From Moniliella sp. 'wahieum' (taxonomy: Eukaryota; Basidiomycota; Moniliellomycetes; Moniliellales; Moniliellaceae): DNA of 64,000 bases. Both the position numbers and the translations under genes were made by a program. The DNA is taken from the NCBI GenBank assembly GCA_003971905.1, contig RSEE01000065.1, forward strand, positions 124,001-188,000, given 5' to 3'. Shown piece after piece: positions 43,734 through 55,911 of this stretch (the first letter of the stretch is position 1; every line of letters starts with the position of its first letter). The notes below the pieces were generated by a model. The model was given only the letters and a program-made list of their open reading frames with translations, ran no database searches and had not been told where the DNA came from.

Positions 43734-46021
43734 ATGCCTGCGCCCGGCACACCCGCCCCCGGCACACCCGCCAGCGCCGTCGCCAGCAGCAGCGGCCCCA
43801 GCAGCCTCGCCGCCCCTCCCGCCTCCGCTCCTGGCGCGTCCATGCCGTCGCCCCCCGCCCCCGCCCCCGCCCCCGCCTCCTCCTCCTCCGCGCCTCCTCT
43901 GCGGCCCCCGCCCCCGACGCCAGCGACGCCCAGCGCACCCAGCGCAAGCTCTCCCTCCACCGCGCCCTCGCCCATGCCCAGACGGCCGTCCAGCACGACA
44001 ATGCCGGCGAGCATGCCCAGGCCGCCGAGGCCTACCACGCCCGTCACCCTCCTCGACGTTGTCCTCGCCCACACCTCCCACAAGCGCCAGGCCGAGCGCC
44101 GCCGTCTGGCCGACATCCGCTCTGCCTATTCCGAGCGCATCATCCGCCTCGCCCGCTATACCCAGCCCCGCCCTCTCCTCCTCCCTCCCCAGCCCCAGTC
44201 CGAGCCCGAGCCCTCCTCCTCTCGCCCTGCCCCTTCCGCCTCCCTCCCCGCGCAGCGGCACCGAATCCGACACCGCCTCCCACCCCTTGCTTGGTCCCCG
44301 CAACTCCTCCCGTCTCCCCGCCACCGCCGCCGGCCAAGAGCAACCTCCCGCGCCGTTTGCGTCGCCACGACTTACCCGTCGACGCTCCACCTCCGCCCCC
44401 CAGCTAGTCAATTTGCTCCTCGGCCCCGAGTCCGCCAGCGAGGACGACCGCCCTCCGCGCCAAAACAGTCGGCCCCTCCCCGCTCAGGCCGCAGCCCCCA
44501 TCTCCATCCCCATCCCCATCACAATCCCAGCCCCAGTCCCAGCTTCAGTCCAACCCCACGACTCCTGCCTACACCGAGAGCAACCCCCCTCCGGCGACCC
44601 CGTCACTACCCTCCATTCCTTCTCCGCCTACGCCCACCACGTCCCATGCCCGCACTCGTCTTCACGTTCTCAGTCCGCCAGTGTCGCCCTCCCCCCTCGT
44701 TCCACTTCCAGCACGCCCAATCTGTGGCATCGCGCCACCACCACCGCTTACCGCCTTGGTCCCTCCTCCCGATTCTTCCCCGCCCCGGGCCAAAAGCGTC
44801 TTGGCACGCAGTCCTACGCCCACCAGGAGACGCACCCCCCCGGCTCGCCCACCGGTCTCACCCCGTTCCCCACCGACGACGACGCGTGCGCAAAACGCGC
44901 CCCGCCGCTGCCTTCCCTGCCCTCGGCCGAGGAAGAGGAACCGAACCGGGTGCGCAGCCTGAGCCAACCGCTCGCCACGGGCTACCACCTGCCCCGCCCC
45001 CCCCGCACCCAACCGAACCGAAGCGGCCGTTCGTCTCCTCACTGCCGACCTACCCAGCTGGGCCCCGACCAAACCCGTTCCGGCCCCGGTCCTGCCCGCA
45101 CCGCGCCGCCAGGCACCGACGCCAGTTTGGTCGTCGCACGCATGCTGGCTTCTGCCTTGCCTGGGTGTTCCTGGCGGGGGCGAGGGCCAGGGCGGGAGTG
45201 GACGATTGTTGTTGCCCCCCTCAGCATGGACGTTGCCGGCCCATGCGCGCGGGAATGCCCGACGCGACGCTCAAGTTGCTGGCCCAGGTGGGCTCGGCGT
45301 TAGCCTCGGCCGCGCAGTTGGGCACCAGCTTGCTCACCCCCCGCCTGCACCTACGCCCACGCCTCTGCCTGCGCTACCAATGGAGTCCGGTGGTGGGCCG
45401 GGCCCGTCGGCAGCGTCGGCAGCGCAGTTTGTTGCTGCGCTGGATGCGGTGGTGGGGGCAGTACGTGCGTGTCAGTTGCGCGCCGGCCCGAGCTACGGGC
45501 ACCAGTCGCGTCCGAGCCTAGGGCGGAGCAAACATCGAGCCACGCCGTCGCAAGGTCGGGACGAGCTGTTGTTTGCGTCTGGGCGCAGCGACGGTGCGCG
45601 CACCCCGTCGCCGCACCCGCCTTCGTCGGCGGGCATGGCGAGTCGCATGGCGTCGTCGGGGGGCATGACGATGGGGATGGGGATGACGAGTCGGGTGGGC
45701 GGGCACACGTTGCGCGCGAGCTTGAGTGCGATCGGACGGGGCAAATGGCGTGAGCCGGCACGGACGAGCCAAGGCCCCGGCGAAGCGTATGCGTTGGCCT
45801 TGGCGCGCGTCTTGGGCGGCTTGGCGGCGCTCGAGGCGCATCGGGACAGCTGCCAGGGCAGGTACGCTTGCTTGCCCCCCAGCACCCGCACCCTCGTCCA
45901 CAACAAAGTCGCCACCACCACCGCCTTGGTCGGCGGCTTGGTCCTCGCCCCAGCGTTAATCGACGTGACCGCCGTGTGGGAAAACTACTTGTCGCACGGC
46001 GCCTTGAACTGGATCGAGTGA
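43734..46021 (+). CDS. Pro/Ser/Ala-rich hypothetical protein
   Basis: I do not recognise it. From MPAPGTPAPGTPASAVASSS (43734) a very Pro/Ser/Ala-rich N-terminus leads to a basic helical segment LLDVVLAHTSHKRQAERRRL, then ADIRSAYSERIIRLARYTQP (about residues 105-145). Low-complexity sequence follows in changing frames (SGTESDTASHPLLGPRN, RRRSTSAPQLVNLLLGPESA near 44250-44450). The C-terminal part is more ordered: AAQFVAALDAVVGAVRACQL, AYALALARVLGGLAALEAH and HNKVATTTALVGGLVLAP, then LIDVTAVWENYLSHGALNWI, to a stop at 46019-46021. Frame changes near 44240, 44600 and 45200 suggest base errors or introns. The ordered ends on both sides make a real gene likely. It is convergent with SIR2, with about 185 bp between the stops. 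Confidence 0.6.
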
Positions 46022-46205
46022 GGCCGAGGCCGCGCGCTGCGCAGCGTAGCCTGCTTGCCTACCCTGCCTCTCCTCCCCTTGCCCGTCTTTCCACTCTCCT
46101 ACATCTTCTACCACTGACTTGTCTCTGTTGTTGGTGCGCGCATTCATAGTCATCTGTAACGCTCCGTTCCCCTCTGATGGGGCGAAGGGAGGGACGGGGT
46201 AGGCG

Positions 46206-49200
46206 TCAAGTCGCTCGTTTCGGACCAAGCAGAGTGGGCAAGGTAGTCCCGCTGCTCATAGGCGAGCGAGAGGGGGGAGGAGGGCGACGACAGCGTGCGC
46301 GAACGCGAGCGAGGCATGGGCGAACGAAGGGGGAAAGGGAGGAGCGGGAAGAGTCCAGCGAGGCAGGCGACCATCGCCGCCAGGCATCGCGGCCATGGAC
46401 GTGAGCGCGCTGGAAGACGATGCCAAACTCCCCACCTCGGTCCGAGGCGACAAGAAGCCGTCCCAGGCTCCTCGGTATCTGTCGTGTCCCCGACAGTGGG
46501 GAGCGCAGCGAGGCAGGCGTCCGCGAGAACGAAGTGAGCAACGAGGAACAAGGGGGGGAGGAAGCAAGCATGCCCTGCTCCCTCCCAGACAGCTCAAGAT
46601 CGCTGAGAGAAGACGCGTCGCTGAACCGGTCCGGCCCCGCAACAAGGAACGGCTCCTCCTGAACCGACTCTTCTTGCGTCCATTCCTCCGCCGACACCTC
46701 ATCCACCTCATCCGGCGAGGCAACCGGCTGCTTTAGCGTACCCCCCTGCTCATCGACCCTCTCCACGTGCGCAACATCATCCTCCAGCTCTCGCCGCCGT
46801 GGTGGTAACCCCGCCGGCTGCCCAACCGGCTCGGTCTGCTTCCTAGGCGAGTGCGCGTCAATCGACGTGGTCCCGACCGGGGCGTCACCAGGGTCCCTGC
46901 CAAACGGATCCTCGGCACGCGGTAGCAGCACGGCCCCATCTCGCCCAGGGGGGGCAACGTACCCGAAGCGACCAAGGACACGCCATGGGGAGTGGGCCTG
47001 GCACGCGGGTCGACGACGGATGCCTCGCCTTGCGTGGTGCCGGAAAGTGTCTCAGGTACATCCGAGGCGCCCTCGGCGCCCAAGGGGGGTACTCTCGTCC
47101 TTCTTTGCATCGAGTGGGTAGCCTGAAAGCCAGAGGTGGGGTCCCTTTCCAAACGGGGTTCCACCTCATCCCTCCTCGGCTGCGAGAGAGCGACGGGGCT
47201 GGCTGTGACAGTGGGGAGCGTTACCGCCGCCCCCAGAATCTCACGATGGTTCGCTGGGCCAAGGGAACGTGCGGCAGGGGGCCAAGGCAAGGGCGCTGTC
47301 GAACGGGCCAGCGGTGGGCTCATCCCCACATCCATACTTGTGCCCCTCGTGGTTGGGGGCGTCAAGGGGGCAGCAGAGGGGCGGTTTGGTTCGGTGGGCT
47401 CTGCCTGGCCCGGGCGGGATGCCACGGCGGGAGCAACGGCCCAGGCCATTCTTTCCTCGAGAGGATGATCCGGCGGTTGGTGGTTGGGGGTGGGACAACA
47501 GCTGTAAGGCAGTGGTAGTGCTGGTATCCCCGGCAGCGTTGGGATGGATGGGCCCATCTCCTGCTGCTCCCTCCCCGGCGAAGTGAGACGGTTCAGGCGG
47601 AGGCCTATGGATTGTTGTGCCGAGTAAGGGGGGACGGATCGTGTCCCATCTCTTCTCCCCCAGAGGAAAGAGGGACTGAAGTTGCAGCACGTCCTTGGTC
47701 GGGAGGAGGTACCTTGGGCACCGACGGTTCCATCCTCTTGATAACGACTTCGGACTGCGATGGAGTGGGCGGGCTGCGAACGGGATGGGCGGCAGGCAGA
47801 ACTCCATCTTGCTCGGTCACAGTTGCCTCGAGCGCTGCCCTATCTTGGTGCCTCGGCATCGGAGGAGATTGGGGTATGCTTTTTCTTTCCAGACAGCCTC
47901 GGCTGGCCTCGAGGGCATCCATGGCGGCGTTGGGCCATGTCCAGATGTAAGGTCTAAAGCAAGTCAGTCGACGCTCTCGTAGACGGCATCCAATACGTAC
48001 GCGCCATCCCATTGGGTAGGTTCCACCACGTCCACCGGCTGCACAGGTAGCGCCGTGGACGCAGGGCTGGGCAGAACCCATGCCAGTCGATGAGCAAGGT
48101 AGGTGACGATCGTGTCGGCATTGCCCAGAAGCAGAATGTCCGGTTGATAGTGGGGTACCGGGGTCTTGTTGATCATTATAACCGGAACCCGGTGGGGCAC
48201 CAGCGCGACCAGGTCCGCTACCGGCGCCACATTCAGCGACGTCCCCGCCACAATGACCAGGTCCACCAGTGGACGATCAGCCTCGAGCAACTGTTGGAAT
48301 TGGCTCGGGACACTTTCGCCGAAAAAGGTAATGTCGGGCTGGGTATGCCAGTAACAGTACAGTAACACGGTCAGCCAGAGTGCCCGCAACCTCCAGGATC
48401 CGAGACTTACCTTGAGTACGCCCAAGCCCGGCAGATCCTCCTTTTCGGCTTTGGCCACCCAATATTCTTCCCGACTGGGCTTGAGGCGTTTTTTGCGTCG
48501 GTGTCTCTGCGCACGCTCTTCGCAGACAGGACAGCTGGGCACTTGTTTGGCCATCACGGCGGCCTTGATGTGGTCCCCCTTCACTTGGGTCTTGCAGGCC
48601 GGATCGGTACAGGTAGCGGTGGCGAAGCTGCCGTGGCATTGAAGCAAGCGCGTGATCCCGGCAGCTTGCTCAAGTGTGTCAATGTTCTGGGTATAGTTGC
48701 GTAACAGTTGGCCGCGATCTTGGAGCAGCTTGACAAATCGATGGGACAATGACGGCTGGAAGTTGGAAGGAAAATAGTATGCCTATACCATGTAGCATGT
48801 CAGCCTTCAACGTCCAAGCTTCAACCTTGCCAGGTATAGTTCTCAAGGCGAAGAAGGGCGTTGGGAGGCCTTAAGGGGGGGGGGACGTACGCAAAGTCGT
48901 AAAAGATGCTCGGATTGGATAGAAAGCAGTCCATGTCAAACATGTCTTCTGGTTCCTGGAGGTCATACTTTCCCTCTAGGAATTTATAGATGCCATTGGG
49001 GGAGCGAAAGTCGGGGATGCCACAGACACGCTGATCCCTGCGCCGGTCAGGACAATGATGTTGCGTGCCTTGAGAATCAAGTCGACGGCATCGTCCGGAG
49101 TGTTGTATTGCTCCAAACGAGCACGTTTGTGCAAGCTAACCACGGGAAGAGTCATCTGGTTCTTTGAGACAAATACAACACGTACGCTTGAATCATCCTC

Positions 49201-49547
49201 TGGTGAGGATTTGGACCAATCGGTCTTGAGAAAAGTCACGGTCCACAAAGAATTCCGGCTGGAAGAGGGGGAAGATGGTCAATGCCCCATGCCATTACGC
49301 GTCCCGAACGCACGGAGCACCAACCTTTTGAAATCCCTTGGCGATGAGGAATAGGCGAATCTGGAGACAGTCAAACCAATGTCAGTGTTCTCGCACTCTA
49401 CTCTGCGAGTCGTTCCAGCAGGCACCAACGGACATCGAAGGCACGTTCATACCGCTGCAGCCAGCGCTTCAGGCCACATTCTTGCAGTTCAGCATCGAGT
49501 TGACCGATGCGCTCCGGGGGAAACTCTCGTAGGGCTGGCCCAGCATG
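46206..49547 (-). CDS. SIR2: Sir2/Hst1-type NAD-dependent deacetylase with long C-terminal tail
   Basis: A class I sirtuin, which removes acetyl groups from histones or other proteins using NAD+. The N-terminal helices (FPPERIGQLDAELQECGLKR) start near 49547; the true ATG is not resolved. The catalytic core has NIIVLTGAGISVS (NAD loop), RSPNGIYKFLEG, LLRNYTQNIDTLEQAAGI and LLQCHGS with the catalytic His. Zinc cysteines follow in CTDPAC and CPVC, then PDITFFGESVP, VDLVIVAGTSLNVAPVADLV and VPVIMINKTPVPHYQPDILL. Introns are clear at 48339-48410 (72 nt, LGVLK to PDITFF) and 47954-48000 (47 nt), and likely at about 48780-48893 and 49361-49401. The last intron joins QWDGA to PYIWTWPNAAMDALEASRG and a Ser/Pro/acidic tail of roughly 550 residues running to 46206 in three frames. 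A one-base loss near 49022 breaks GIPDFRSP. The tail could instead be a separate gene. Confidence 0.9.
48801..48826. repeat. Heptamer-type motif inside a SIR2 intron
   Basis: CTTCAACGTCCAAGCTTCAACC has ACGT and AGCT cores spaced by TCA/TCC. It lies in the probable intron between NPSIFYDF and YYFPSNFQPSL. Confidence 0.6.
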
Positions 49548-49987
49548 ATGTGATGATGTGGGGGGTTAGCGACGCGTCCTCCTGCCTGCCAGCCCGCCGA
49601 CGCGAAACGCGGGCGGGCGGCTGTGGCGCTGGAGGAGGAGAGACAGGAACGAACCAGCGTGCTGGAGATCATGCGCCTGCTTGCCACCCTCCCAACCCGC
49701 CAGGGCGGCGTTCTGGACGGCTGGGGCAGGCCGCATGAGGCCAAAGGGGTGTCGAACGCGAGAAGGCCCAAGGAGGAAGCGCAAATTGCCCAGCAGGAGC
49801 GGTGGTCAGCGCGTCCGCACTGCGCTCGAACCTCGAGTGGGATCGGTGATGGAGTGGGGGCATGGATGATCTGGTGCCGTGGGAGGAGCCGCGTTACGTC
49901 AGCGCGTCGCAGCGCGTCTGCCGCTAGCCAGGCCAGGCCGGCTCCACGCGGCCAGAGCGGCTGCGTCTGCCAGACGTCCCCACCACC

Positions 49988-50536
49988 ATGGTTTCTGAGG
50001 CGCCCGAGGTGATCCAGGACTTGGCCATCTATGCCATCGTTGTTCCCGCGCTCCTGATCCTGGTGGGCATCATGTACGGAATCGTCATGTGGGGCGAGCA
50101 CACGGTGCGCGAATGGAACACGCCGCGCACGCCCTTCCACACGGGGCACCAAGGTCCGCTGGGCTGGAACGGAGAGGGCCAACGACGAACGTACCAAGGT
50201 GCATCGGTGTCTTGCGACTCTGCATCGCAACCCCTTCTCTCCAAGGACACGCCCACCATCCCCGAGGAAGACCAAGATGGGGACGCAGATGATGCGACAA
50301 CGGTGGTGGGCGAAGATGCAGCGAGCGAGGTCACGGCCGTCGAGGGGTCCCGGTGGAAACTGCGACGAGAAGGGTTCAGTACCACGTCGCGTGCGGGTAG
50401 TACGACCGCACGCCCGGAGCGCCCTCGCAGTGGGAGGGGACGAGGACAAGGACGACCGCCGCGCTCGCTCCGAGGAACGGTGCGGATCATTGATGAGTCG
50501 GGCCAAGAACGTATTATCTATCCCCACAATGTGTGA
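49988..50536 (+). CDS. Small single-pass membrane protein, unknown
   Basis: I do not recognise the family. The 182-residue frame starts MVSEAPEVIQDLAIYAIVVP with ATG in good context (ACCACCATGG). One membrane span (LAIYAIVVPALLILVGIMYG, residues 12-31) is followed by a cytosolic or lumenal Ser/Thr/Arg-rich tail with an acidic patch (PEEDQDGDADDATT). A basic segment (RPRSGRGRGQGRPPRSLRG) and a short ordered end, TVRIIDESGQERIIYPHNV, complete it. It diverges from SIR2, with about 440 bp between the starts, and its 3' end faces the arrestin gene 270 bp away. No intron is needed. Short N-terminus plus one span suggests a signal-anchor protein. Confidence 0.65.
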   Translation: MVSEAPEVIQDLAIYAIVVPALLILVGIMYGIVMWGEHTVREWNTPRTPFHTGHQGPLGWNGEGQRRTYQGASVSCDSASQPLLSKDTPTIPEEDQDGDADDATTVVGEDAASEVTAVEGSRWKLRREGFSTTSRAGSTTARPERPRSGRGRGQGRPPRSLRGTVRIIDESGQERIIYPHNV

Positions 50537-50808
50537 CCTTGGGTGGTTGCATCATCCTATTTCCCAGTGTACTTTTTTCTTCTCTCAACAAGGTCTCGTG
50601 CATTTTTTCATTTTTGTTCCTTCGGCTCCCTCATTCGCCCCACTCCCGTTGCAAACGAATGGAACAAAGTAGGCAAGATCCATTTGGTGGTGATGAGGCT
50701 CATGGGCTCAATGAGGCAGAGACTTGGAGACATTCTTCTATTATATAGTCCCCGAAGGGAGCTAATCTGTGCGTTTCAAGAGGTTCATCATTTTCACTGT
50801 ACCTTCCA

Positions 50809-53300
50809 TCACGACCGCGTCGTCGCCCGTCCACGTAGCGAATCCTCCGGCTCAGATTGGGGCTGGGCAAGGACGGAATCGTACGAAGGGGGCAAGGCCT
50901 GGTCATCCTCCGTCTCCACCAGGTCGTTCAAACGGGGGATCGCCTCGGCCAAATCGGGATAGGCGCGGACCCGGGAGCGGGAGCGCGACCCACCGCGGAT
51001 CGGCGTTGTCATCCCGACCCCCGGGGCTTGGGGCCAAAGGAAGACGAGAAAGGTGTCCGGCGTACCCATCTAGGTTCTCCCGTACCACCGGTGGCGCGTC
51101 CCCGAGCGCAATGGAAGGTGCGCCGTCCTTGCCCACCTCAGTCACCGTGGGGGGACGAGAAGAACGCTCGCGCGAGGTGGCACGCGAAGGGGAGGCAGAA
51201 GGTGCACCACTCGGACCCCCGGAGGAGACGGAGGAAGAGGCGGTAGCCGAGGGGCCTTGGTGGGTTGAGGAGGACGCACTTGGTTGGGAATTGCGCGCCA
51301 ACGCGGAATCGTCAATGGGGGTGTACTCGCCAATTTTGCCGCGGCTGCGGACTTGGTTGATCGGGACATCGTACCCAGGCGTGCGCGGGAGCATATTGCG
51401 TTCCTTGGCTTCGAGATCGGCCAGGCTCATGCCACACACACAAAAGTCATGTCCAGTGGGCTGAAGCGGGCCGGCAGCGATGGACCAAGGCGACTGTTCT
51501 TGCTTCAAGGCCTCGGGAACGCGGTACATGTTGCCCGTCCCGCGCTGGGACAGCTCCTTCTCCTCATAGAGGGGAAGCGTGACGGCGTGGTAGGCAACGC
51601 AACACGAGGGGATAATCACGGGCTGACGCAAGGCGAATGCCTTGAGCTTGCGTTCCGTCTCCGAGGGGAGGCCCTCCAAGCTCGGGTCGCGCGAGTGGAT
51701 AACTTCGACAACAAGCGTGTGACTGAAACGAATGTCCCCCTTGGAGCCAGGTAGGGTAGTTGGGCGAATCACATTGTCATCGGGAACCCGTGCGATACCT
51801 TGAACGGACCAGGCATGATCCGTGCCACAATTCCGGATAATGTGTTCCTTGGCTTTGGGCAACTCCATGTCACTGGGGCGGTGCGGGATAAATCCCTTCT
51901 CAAACAGGCGGTGCTTGATGGGTGGGACCGACTGTTTTCCCCTCTTGGCCGTATACAAATCGATCTGCGTCTCAAGGGAGACCCGGACCATGTAGACGAT
52001 CAAGTCGGTGGGAGGGTTAGGCGAGTGGACATCAATGTTGAAGATACCGCCGACAGAGATGTTGTTGGAAGTACAGGCAATGCTCAGCAACCCGACGGTA
52101 GGGTGAAGATCATTGTACATGACCGCCATGGCCGTCGATGGCGACTCGATACTCGGCACCGTCATGGGGAAAATTTCTCGCACCGCATCCACGTTCGACT
52201 TGGCCCGCCCTGCGCCAATCGCAGTCGCCTTGATCGTATACCGAACCCGTCCATACGGAGAGCGTTCAACGTGGCGCAGTTGGAGGGCAGAATAAACGCA
52301 AACTCAAATCTGTAGAAACATCGGGGTCAGCGTACCGACGTTGGCTCGACGGCTGTGCAAGGGACATACCCATGAATCCCCTTGGCGACAAACATGCCCT
52401 CCTCGTCGTCGGCCTCAAACACGGAATCGTCGTGGGGACGCTCAGAGCGAGAAGGTGCACGGGAAGTCAGGCCCTTGCTCGGAGAGCGAGATGGCTGCAC
52501 GGGGGTGATGGTTTGCGGGATTGGGTGGGGGCGCTGTCCCTTCTTCTGGCACTATGGAGGGACGGTGGTGAGGGCGACCGCGGTGCTCCTCGTCGTCGTC
52601 CGCCCGAGAATGATGGGCGGAGACACTTCTGCGCCCAGGCACAGTAGCCGAACTGAACAGTCCACCCGGATGGACGGGGTTGCGGGAGCTGGATCGCCCG
52701 CGGCTAGAGGGAGAGACAGGGCGCGAGGGTCTGCTGGCGTTCCGGCTGGACGAGCGTCCGCGCATGGCAGCGGCAAGCGCACCGGCCAGTCCGGTAACAC
52801 TTTGATCGCGACGCGTACGGGACGTGTCCCGGCGCTCGGCGCGTCCACGATCTTCACACTCGCTATCGCTACTCTCCCGCTCAGGGGAGGGGGCGCGACT
52901 GGTCGATCGGGAGGGAGCGCGGGAAACCGAGCGGCTGGTCGAGGCGCGGACACGACTGTGGCTGTGGCTGTGGCTGTGGCTGTGCCGGGAGCGGGAGGCA
53001 CGCCGATCTCCAGAGTCTTATCCATGATGATGCGCTCGTCCCAGTTGACAGGCACGGTTGAGGTCTGTTGGTCCAGAATGCCAATCATCTCCGATGCACG
53101 GAGACGGACGCGGATCCCGCCAATGTGCCGGTCGCTGGGCACCTGCAGCTCAATCAGCCCGCGCACCAGCTCGTCATCTGCCTGGGGCGGAGCGTCGGGG
53201 TTGGCGGAGCGGACGGGGGCGGACTCGGGGGGTGGAGGAAGATGACGTTTTGGAGCAGATGGATCCTGACCTCCGAGGGCTGGAAAAAGGTGGAGAGCAT
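50809..53300 (-). CDS. Arrestin-related trafficking adaptor (ART type)
   Basis: ART proteins bind plasma-membrane transporters and recruit a Rsp5/NEDD4 ubiquitin ligase for endocytosis. The start is MLSTFFQPSEVRIHLLQNVI (53300). The arrestin N domain continues VRGLIELQVPSDRHIGGIRV and NWDERIIMDKTLEI. After a Ser/Arg/His-rich insert (about 52990-52450, HSHSHSHSHSRVRAS, RGRSSSRNASRPSRPVSPSS) it resumes at KGIHG. A 60-nt intron (52310-52369, branch GCTGACC) follows, then FEFAFILPSNCATLNALR. The C domain includes VGLLSIACTSNNISVGGIFN, PPTDLIVYMVRVSLETQIDL and IIPSCCVAYHAVTLPLYEE. The tail holds PGYDVPINQVRSRGKIGEYT, a Ser/Pro-rich stretch and the WW-binding PPxY motif in ALPPSYDSV, ending at 50809. 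Frame jumps near 53235, 52980, 52440, 52200 and 51000 need one-base corrections. Confidence 0.9.
52956..52984. repeat. CTGTGG hexamer repeat inside the arrestin gene
   Basis: Four full CTGTGG units plus CTGTG. On the coding (minus) strand it encodes alternating Ser-His. Confidence 0.9.
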
Positions 53301-55911
53301 GCTTCGTCTTTGCTGGGGCCGACCGTCGAGGGCCAGCAGCGAGCACGCGCACAAGAGAAAAGAAGAAGAAAAGAGAGATGAGGTGGTGGCGCAGAGACCA
53401 GAGCAGCTCGCAAAAGCGGGGCTGGCAGGGCGCGGGACAAGTTGAGTACCTGGGGGGATCCGGGGGAGCGATGTGCCAGCGAAGGCAACCGAAGTGTGCC
53501 ACCTGTATCCTAGCCGGTGGATCGTGGCTAGTGGCGGGTTTGGGCGTGTGTGGGCCATGTGCTTTGGGGCTGCTGGGCTGGCGAGCGGCCGCACGACAAA
53601 CCATCATCACCGGCATCACCGCACTCACCGCACGCGTCCAGCAGGCCTCATCCATCAGCATCACCCGCCACGGACCATCACCAGCATGCCACCTGTCAGG
53701 CCGCCCGTTGCCATGCATGCCACATGTCAGGCCGGGCGCCGCAGACGAGCTTTCGGGCGGGGGCGGAATGCGCGGAATCGATGGCAGTGTCTCACTTTAG
53801 CCGGCGGTTTCCGAGCGGCGCTGCCTCCGTGGCCGGCAGGCTCGACAGACCGTGGCTGGCCCCAGAGGCAGGTACACGCAGGTACAACATGGCCGGCGCC
53901 ACGAGCTGGCGGCCACTCCATAGCCACTAGTCAGTACGATGCCCTTCTATTAATCCAAATCCTCTATTGCCCACTAAACTAGCCCATGTCAAACCATCCA
54001 TCATCAATCGAGCCGTTTGAAAATGGTTTGGGAGGGCTGGGACACCCAAAGACACAGCGTGGCCTTAGTGACCCCTGCGTGCATCAGCTGCATTAGCTGC
54101 ATCGCCCATCGCAGCCGCAACTTTCAGTCCAAGCTGAACCCATTCCGACGCCCCCACAACGTTTCAGCGCCTGATGCTATTGGGTCGCTAATAGGCTTCC
54201 AGACCTTCATGGTCCGGTCGCTGGTCACCGTGAAAAACGCTCAGGCGTGCCAGGTGAAACGCTGAATACGATTCGGCTGTGTTTTTTTGCTGCTCCTGGT
54301 GCCGTCGTCTCCAGCGGCTTTCAACCGAGGGGTCAATCGGACGTCATTCTCGCGTTTCTTGCTGAACACGTTGAGCCAGGAGGCACAGCTCATGTGTTTG
54401 ACTAAGGCCCCTTCAGTCCCTCCTCAGGCCGAGGGGCTCTGGCTTCTCGCTTTTGTTTTCCTTGTTCCTCAGTGACTGTGTGGCTGTGCTGTCTGTCCCT
54501 GTTGGGCGTCATTGGTTGGCTTAGTTCGACCACCATCACCGGCACCACCGATAGTGCAATTGTATCATCCTCGAGGATCACCAAAACTCCAGTTCTCCTT
54601 CACCCGGGGGTGGTCTATCATATCATCATCTCTTTCGCCATCATCATTAAACTACTAGAGGGTCTATGTAGCTGATGCAAAACTTGCATGCATGTTGGTG
54701 GGCTCGCGACTCGAAATACAAGGTGGTACATTATGATAACTTCTTCATGTCGGCCGCGTTCTGTTGATGAACGCGCCGCAGTGAAACACACCAAACGTAT
54801 GCAAAAGGCTTGGACCATGGCTATGTGTTTGCTTGTGACACCACAAGGCCGTTGCGGCTTGGCTAATTCGACATGCACCGTCAACGGCTCCCTAAAGCGA
54901 AACAGACCAAAACGGGGCACCTGGGGCTCCATGATGCGAACAATGCAGAAGTGACCTGAAGAGCGGGGCGTGAGGGGCACGCCGCCATCGTGTTCAGTGC
55001 CACAAGAATGAAGACGGTCTGCGGTTTGAGTGGCAATTCGCCCAGCCATAAAGTCCAAATGATGATGTGTTCGCCCGGATGCTGATTCTAGGGGGAAAGA
55101 CAGCTAGAAGCATTTTCGGGACGGAACATCGACCCGGATCAAAGGAAAGGGGCGGGAGAGGAAACAGACGTGGGGGAAGGACTCCTCCCGAAAACACATC
55201 AAGGTTGGCTTTGTGTGGGTGCTTGCGGCGCGAAGAGGGAGGCCTCTGTACCCTGGGGAACTGGTGCAACACCCAACGCTGAGCGGCCGAGAGGACCCGC
55301 GCTCATGTGCCCGGACATCGCCGTGCTGAGACGTAGGTGCAGGCACGGCTTGGCCATTGGTTCCGGGCCAGTGGGGTGGACATCATGTGCCCCGGGCACG
55401 GGCTTTCCTTCAGCCTCAACACTGCTTTGCGAGCGGAAATCGCATCCTCGACATTTTGAGTCGAGATGGCGATCCGGGTGGCGGACGGCGCAGCATGGTG
55501 GTCGTTAACCCTTTCAAGGTCGGATGGAGGTGGCGATCGCGTTTCCAGCCGAGGTCGCCGCCAGTGTTGCTTGGACACGCGCCACACGGTTGGGCTGGAT
55601 GGCGACGGTGCTTACGTACTCAGCATACGTCTCTCTCTCTCTCGGTTGCACGTGACCAGTTTGGGACAGCGACGAAGAAATAGGGTTGCAGCCAAAGCGG
55701 CACTCTGCTGCAATTTCTAAGCTGCAGGGCGGGCACGGGGGCAGCGCTCACGTAATGCACCTGACAGCGCACGGTCAGAGCCGGCGGCGCACAGGAGCAG
55801 TGTGCGGGTCGGACGGCCCCCGTGCGGTCTTCCTGGAGGAGGGCGTGGGTGGCCGGTGCTGGTGGGCAGGCGCTGGCGGTGGTTCTTGGGCCTTACCCGC
55901 CATCCCCCGCC
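53301..55911. other. Intergenic between the arrestin gene and ATP3
   Basis: A 2.6-kb stretch without a recognisable gene. The left end should hold the arrestin promoter and the right end the ATP3 promoter. A short CT repeat lies at about 55628-55641. Open stretches up to about 170 codons on either strand lack domain features. Confidence 0.5.

Noticed and set aside
43299-44411. A 370-codon minus-strand Gly/Arg/Ala-rich frame
   Set aside because: It is the shadow of the Pro/Ser-rich plus-strand gene. The plus strand gives ordered segments and a sensible start; this one gives only low complexity.
49469-50527. A 352-codon minus-strand frame upstream of SIR2
   Set aside because: It is antisense to the small membrane protein at 49988-50536 and Arg-rich throughout. 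Only its last part overlaps the SIR2 N-terminus, and in the wrong frame.
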